Positions 59,001-61,000 of a stretch of 61,000 bases of DNA are shown one piece after another. This stretch comes from Owenia fusiformis (Eukaryota; Annelida; Polychaeta; Sabellida; Oweniidae), in assembly GCA_903813345.2 (NCBI GenBank), contig CAIIXF020000613.1:1-61000 (forward strand), written 5' to 3'. A program made the translations under genes and the position numbers. The notes beneath the pieces are model-generated. The model was not told the DNA's origin and ran no database searches. It saw only the letters and a list, made by a program, of their open reading frames with translations. Within the stretch, counting starts at the first letter, position 1; every line of letters begins with the position of its first letter.

Positions 59001-60996
59001 CAGTGTTTTCAGTTGAATACATTCTGTCTTTATCACAATTTCCAGAAGCTAACTGGCCACGTGTGTATTTTAATTTACAAAGATCAACATATGATTCTTT
59101 GATTTCTGGAGTGATTGGACCAATACCATTTTGCTCACTGTTTGATAAATGTGCTTCAACTTTAGATTCTTTACTGTTCTGTATATCAGTATTTTCTGTA
59201 AAGTTTGATTTTCTTTTACAAGATTTCTTTTCATTTGACTTTGGAGACATGTGGGATGAGTCACTAACATTCAAGTTTTTTATTTCATTTTTGCCTTGGT
59301 CATTCTTACATTTTAGTCTACTTGATATTGTTTTACTTGATATTTTAGGTTCACACACTGGGTCTTGTATTTCATAAGATTTTGTATATTCTATCAATGT
59401 TATACCATCAACAGAAAAGTGGTTTTTAGTATAAGCTCGGTCTCGTATATTATCTGATAGGGATTCAGCTGTGCTCCATATATATTTAGTCATTTCTTCC
59501 AAAGAATCTGATACATGTACAGTTGCCTTTCCAAAATCATAACTTCTTCCTTGTTTATCTCTACAATGGGGATCGAATGAATAATACATTGTATTTCTTT
59601 TTGTGACACACATTGTTGCATTGAAGAATGTTACAAGACAAGAGTCATAATCAGTAAGAGCTTGGTCTATAGCTTGGTGTATTGACAATCCATGTTCATC
59701 ATCATCATAATTCCAATATTCCAACTGCCCTTGTATTGGAGTGGATCTAAATTTGAAAGTCATATCATTGCAACTTATATTCTTTGGAATATCATATATA
59801 CATAGGTAACCAGTAGGAGTCGGGTTCATTTTAATGATCTTTGAATAAAGAACATTACCTCTGTATAGTACATCATCGATAAATATTGTATCAATATTGC
59901 GGTACGATTCATTTTGTAACATCATTAGAAAAGTCAATGAATTCGCGAAACATTGTTTGCCTCCACCTATATTGTCAAATACTTCATTATTCTGAGCTAT
60001 GGTTCCTTGAATGACTTTGTGTACTATATTGCTTTGCACATCAGATATTACATCGTAATGGTTTTGACTCGAGTGATCTAAGTAGATGCATCTATTCATG
60101 AATTCTTTACCGAATATGGACCAGCTATTTTTCCTTTCATAAATTACCATCTTCATTTGGTACATATGACAGGCAGTAGCTATTTCTATATCGGTTCCCC
60201 ATACAGAGCATTTATTCATATTTCTTGATTTGATATGCATTTTCAATTCTTCATCTGTGATTCCTCTTGATTTATATATATAGTCTTGAGCATCCTGTTG
60301 ATTTCTATGTGCTACAATACTTTGTCTTATCGCTGTATGGTTTGTTTCATCATTTGAAATGCAATATGATATGGCTCTAAAGAGACAATTACCATCACCA
60401 GTAATAGATTTTAAACATTTTGGCTTCATGTGTCTAAGTTCAACATTCTCACGTACAGGATCATTGGTTCTATGTGAATATTTCAGATTGTTAATGTTAC
60501 AAAGATGCAATTTATCATAATTTTGAATCGGATTAAAATTCCCAATAGGTCGACTTTGATTTGTCTGAGTCACTGTTATATCATTTGAACTATCACTTGA
60601 TTTATTTCCAGAGTGTTCAGGCTTGTAACCACCACTCTGAGATTGTTCAATAATATCATTGTTAAGTTCATCAATATTTATATGAATTTGAACAGGTGGC
60701 ACACGTGTACAGTCATTTTGAAAAATGTCTTCCATATCTTCAAGAACTTTTAAGAAGTATGGATCTTCATGTTTACTCTCTGACTTTATGTATTCTTCAT
60801 TGTTTTTCATTTCATATTTGTCTGTATCAATTGGTGGTACACGTACAGAATCGTCAGATAAGTACTGTTCCAGATCATGAGTTTTTGACAGGTCTTCCTT
60901 TGAAACTGATGTCACGGTACTTTTACTAGGTACATGTTTGTTTTTGCTTGAAATCGTATTCCTTCTTCCAAGTTTACGGCTTGATTGTTGTATCAT
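53071..60996 (-). CDS. Helentron-type transposon protein: OTU, second protease, Rep, PIF1 helicase, endonuclease
   Basis: This is the rolling-circle transposase-helicase of a Helitron2/Helentron. One frame of 2641 codons has no stop. The first ATG seen (60994-60996) is four bases from the window edge, so the N-terminus may extend further. Domains: OTU protease 193-320 (GDGNC with Cys204, His313 in NHYD); a second cysteine-protease-like domain 340-512 (QCFANS Cys349, FDPHCRD His477), resembling MEROPS C76; 17-residue KYxSDPDFQE repeats 737-890; zinc-binding and DUF6570-like region 906-1060 with several CxxC pairs; Rep with HVH at 1425-1427 and YIVSYISK (Tyr1617, Tyr1621); PIF1 helicase 1945-2400 with GKAGTGKT (1979-1986), VDE (2068-2070), GDFYQLPP and QAYVAFSR; an exonuclease-endonuclease-phosphatase domain 2428-2640 with LTETW (Glu2460), GDLNEN and IDHAYG. 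The last motif reads SYH where SDH is usual. The intact frame suggests recent activity. Confidence 0.93.
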   Translation of the reverse strand: MIQQSSRKLGRRNTISSKNKHVPSKSTVTSVSKEDLSKTHDLEQYLSDDSVRVPPIDTDKYEMKNNEEYIKSESKHEDPYFLKVLEDMEDIFQNDCTRVPPVQIHINIDELNNDIIEQSQSGGYKPEHSGNKSSDSSNDITVTQTNQSRPIGNFNPIQNYDKLHLCNINNLKYSHRTNDPVRENVELRHMKPKCLKSITGDGNCLFRAISYCISNDETNHTAIRQSIVAHRNQQDAQDYIYKSRGITDEELKMHIKSRNMNKCSVWGTDIEIATACHMYQMKMVIYERKNSWSIFGKEFMNRCIYLDHSSQNHYDVISDVQSNIVHKVIQGTIAQNNEVFDNIGGGKQCFANSLTFLMMLQNESYRNIDTIFIDDVLYRGNVLYSKIIKMNPTPTGYLCIYDIPKNISCNDMTFKFRSTPIQGQLEYWNYDDDEHGLSIHQAIDQALTDYDSCLVTFFNATMCVTKRNTMYYSFDPHCRDKQGRSYDFGKATVHVSDSLEEMTKYIWSTAESLSDNIRDRAYTKNHFSVDGITLIEYTKSYEIQDPVCEPKISSKTISSRLKCKNDQGKNEIKNLNVSDSSHMSPKSNEKKSCKRKSNFTENTDIQNSKESKVEAHLSNSEQNGIGPITPEIKESYVDLCKLKYTRGQLASGNCDKDRMYSTENTAHAKENKSECDQFTENCQNDIFSDIDKARLRKMSKSDQMIYKNKILQRKRYTTNESFKKEILEYSKQKYASTSEARNAKKSQSKTKYAHDIAFQERVKQQSRQKYKSDPDFQELVKQHSRQKYKSDPDFQELVKQHSKQKYESDLDFQELKKQHSKQKYESDLDFQQRVKKQSKQKSKQKYESDPDFRQRKKHQTKQKYDTDPNLQDEKKQKSKEKYDNKKTQRENIEKVIHEFKQTINNGLNYICVVCHRLLFKNQVLSYKENTYSKLSQEEEQKNVSKIYLHKKAKSCKQSCTLCKSPKSKLWICQNCHVHFKKGNIPPTAFSNKLMVSSTPPELKNLNVLEQHLVSLRLPFMKIVQLPRGGQSGMNGPVISVSSNADENIKALPRPISDEQLLTVKLKRKLEYKGHYLYKSVSISKVKKALEYLKQNNEQYKDIEILDNFIDSIPPEILSEEDKKRHWSKCELNPTETGCDKKETSTENLEKDTRNDMQNIVFDTCMQPDDIAQHILDTHLDKIYCLAPGENNKPIRILEEKNNEALSFPTLFPNGKNTNAEKREKKLTANKYFGNRLLSADLRFAKNTQYVFYAQYLSELQNILSKVSINLRKITEKSTSGDEITADDIISKEKSEKLCRKNVGHHYLQPIRGTPPYWQHVQKDLFAMIRQLGPPTWFCSFSSADLKWNEIIETILQQNNDPRLPDEITKTERCEFIRDNPVTVARMFDNRWKRFMNDVLKSPAEPIGRIKDMFYRVEFQMRGSPHVHCLIWIENAPIYGKSKESDVEEFIDRYITCELPNEKNDPDLNKLVNEVQTHSKNHSKSCKKNKKASCRFHFPKLPSDKTFIVDDNDSDEAVDSMQTKVAEGIIQSLWEFFLSEDYAEMKLIEIFEKAYPGLTMQKYEKAIRVLTSKRKKTIFLRRNVKEMWINNYNADLLRAWEANMDIQYVLDVFSCVVYIVSYISKQEREMSQNLIDAEQEAIEKNASASKLMKMIGYKYMKHREVSAQEAVYRATNLHLKECSRQTVFLPVGNNPIKMSLPISQIRKHKENEQDKIWATSIIERYFARPKNVEFNELCLAEFASHYRIVTYSYDEEVVENQTESSKKIRLDKGLGYIQKRLNSPPAIIRYPKFSKDTNPDEYYHSMLQLFIPHRSDQELKPAKYETFEGYFKYGKKKHGGKLLRVSEIVSKYKNIYDVTGDELDAAQEQLNEEDTYENAWSQLAPEQERERLECISETIKPICDEIDETDVPDIDMKTKVRGNVNCLVELQTDTIPKEEAMKLMRTMNAKQKQVFYFIRKRCLELSWHKTVEPLFLHICGKAGTGKTHLIKCIHYISTHLLRNLLENPDDLSVLLTSPTGTSAFQINGNTLHSAFRITSRFMSNTYKPLEEKDIAPLKMRLKSLENLIVDEISMVSVRLFNTVRGRLQQIKPSNHPDFGNTSILAFGDFYQLPPVMQQSLLTSDDTNYNPWEKFKKIELTEIMRQKGDLKYAEFLNRIRVLKKGEKLSTEDDEFIREIMKKPIPEDVMRIYSKHVNVNDYNRKRILSYSKSTNNKIYNVKAIDYTKLKGQEWKKTDKAPNRRDDTLTHELQICVGAHVLLIKNICTADGLANGAFGVVTAIEFENDSDNMPKAVWVKFDNPKVGIKSRYKNQSKDHPDSIRIEPYNDEVNSKFMRRQLPLILSYGCTIHKLQGKTCDRLAISCKNMFTGGQAYVAFSRVTSAEGLYIIDYDPRNIYCDEKTAKALEKMPELDLSQFLPHYEIATENDLSIIYHNTEGLIGHIKDVKNNTDLTSCDIICLTETWLRHEKVCKILQIETFNSPCIINRGTVTDISSHEGGIAIYNKCSLGDLQTFNITSHLDNAITIIKDIAMITIYKSPQIVKKTFVAEMEKILKHVHKKHKKVLIVGDLNENLMNTEKKHPIHDFLISKKYRLLSDPAVPTTEFGTCIDHAYGSHALHNVDVCILPIYYSYHEMIKVIIRNN
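58342..58788 (-). repeat. in-frame 51 bp repeats within the Helentron gene
   Basis: About seven copies of a 17-residue unit (KQKYESDPDFQELVKQHS and variants) are encoded as direct 51 bp repeats. Adjacent units are nearly identical, so they are recent duplications that preserve frame. One unit has an extra KQKS insertion. The region is highly charged and probably coiled or extended, forming a linker between the proteases and the zinc-binding part. Confidence 0.85.
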
Positions 60997-61000
60997 TGGT

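Noticed and set aside
55803-59270. Short frames overlapping the Helentron gene on both strands
   Set aside because: They lie inside the 2641-codon frame, have no domains and are shadows of it.

Overview
The window looks like a piece of an invertebrate nuclear genome, most likely a bivalve or other mollusc. The grounds are spliced genes with GT-AG introns, AT-rich and CpG-poor spacers, frequent TACATGTA palindromes, and a very dense load of inverted-repeat elements and satellites. The species cannot be named from sequence alone.

Host-gene content is small. (1) Bases 1001-2865 hold the last four exons of a 5'-nucleotidase (CD73/NT5E type, + strand). They encode the substrate-binding C-terminal domain and a GPI-anchor signal, but exon 2 carries a one-base loss in a T run. 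(2) Bases 3954-4594 hold a von Willebrand factor A domain broken by two frameshifts and lacking a visible splice acceptor. (3) Bases 37836-41963 hold a short two-exon gene for a secreted protein: a signal-peptide exon, a 3.8 kb repeat-filled intron, then a phase-1 domain exon.

Most of the rest is nested transposable elements. A TA-flanked inverted-repeat family with ends CACTCCCCTCCATAAG occurs at 8378-23839 and 29988-35486. Each copy is split by a different insertion, and each copy serves as the paralogous empty site for the other. Copy 1 contains a 14 kb element (9370-23399, ends CCCAGC/GCTGGG) bordered on the inside by two unrelated ACGT-rich tandem arrays: 119 bp units on the left and 190 bp units on the right. 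This element also holds a 4 kb giant inverted repeat (17049-21071). Copy 2 contains a 3.9 kb long-TIR element (31433-35334), which itself holds a 796 bp Transib-like element (33025-33820: CACGGTG ends, perfect 26 bp TIRs, 5 bp duplication). Smaller hairpin MITEs, a mariner-like element, tandem arrays and a first exon from a mobile gene fill the spacers.

From 49130 to the right edge lies a Helitron2/Helentron-type rolling-circle transposon on the minus strand. Its uninterrupted ORF of at least 2641 codons (53071-60996, possibly continuing past the edge) joins an OTU protease, a second cysteine-protease-like domain, a 17-residue repeat region, a zinc-binding region, a HUH two-tyrosine Rep nuclease, a PIF1-type helicase and an AP-endonuclease-like domain. 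Downstream of its stop sit inverted short-period CAGAAC repeats and then about 24 copies of a 129 bp satellite. Whether these are part of the transposon is an open and testable question. No rRNA, tRNA, CRISPR or bacterial feature was seen.
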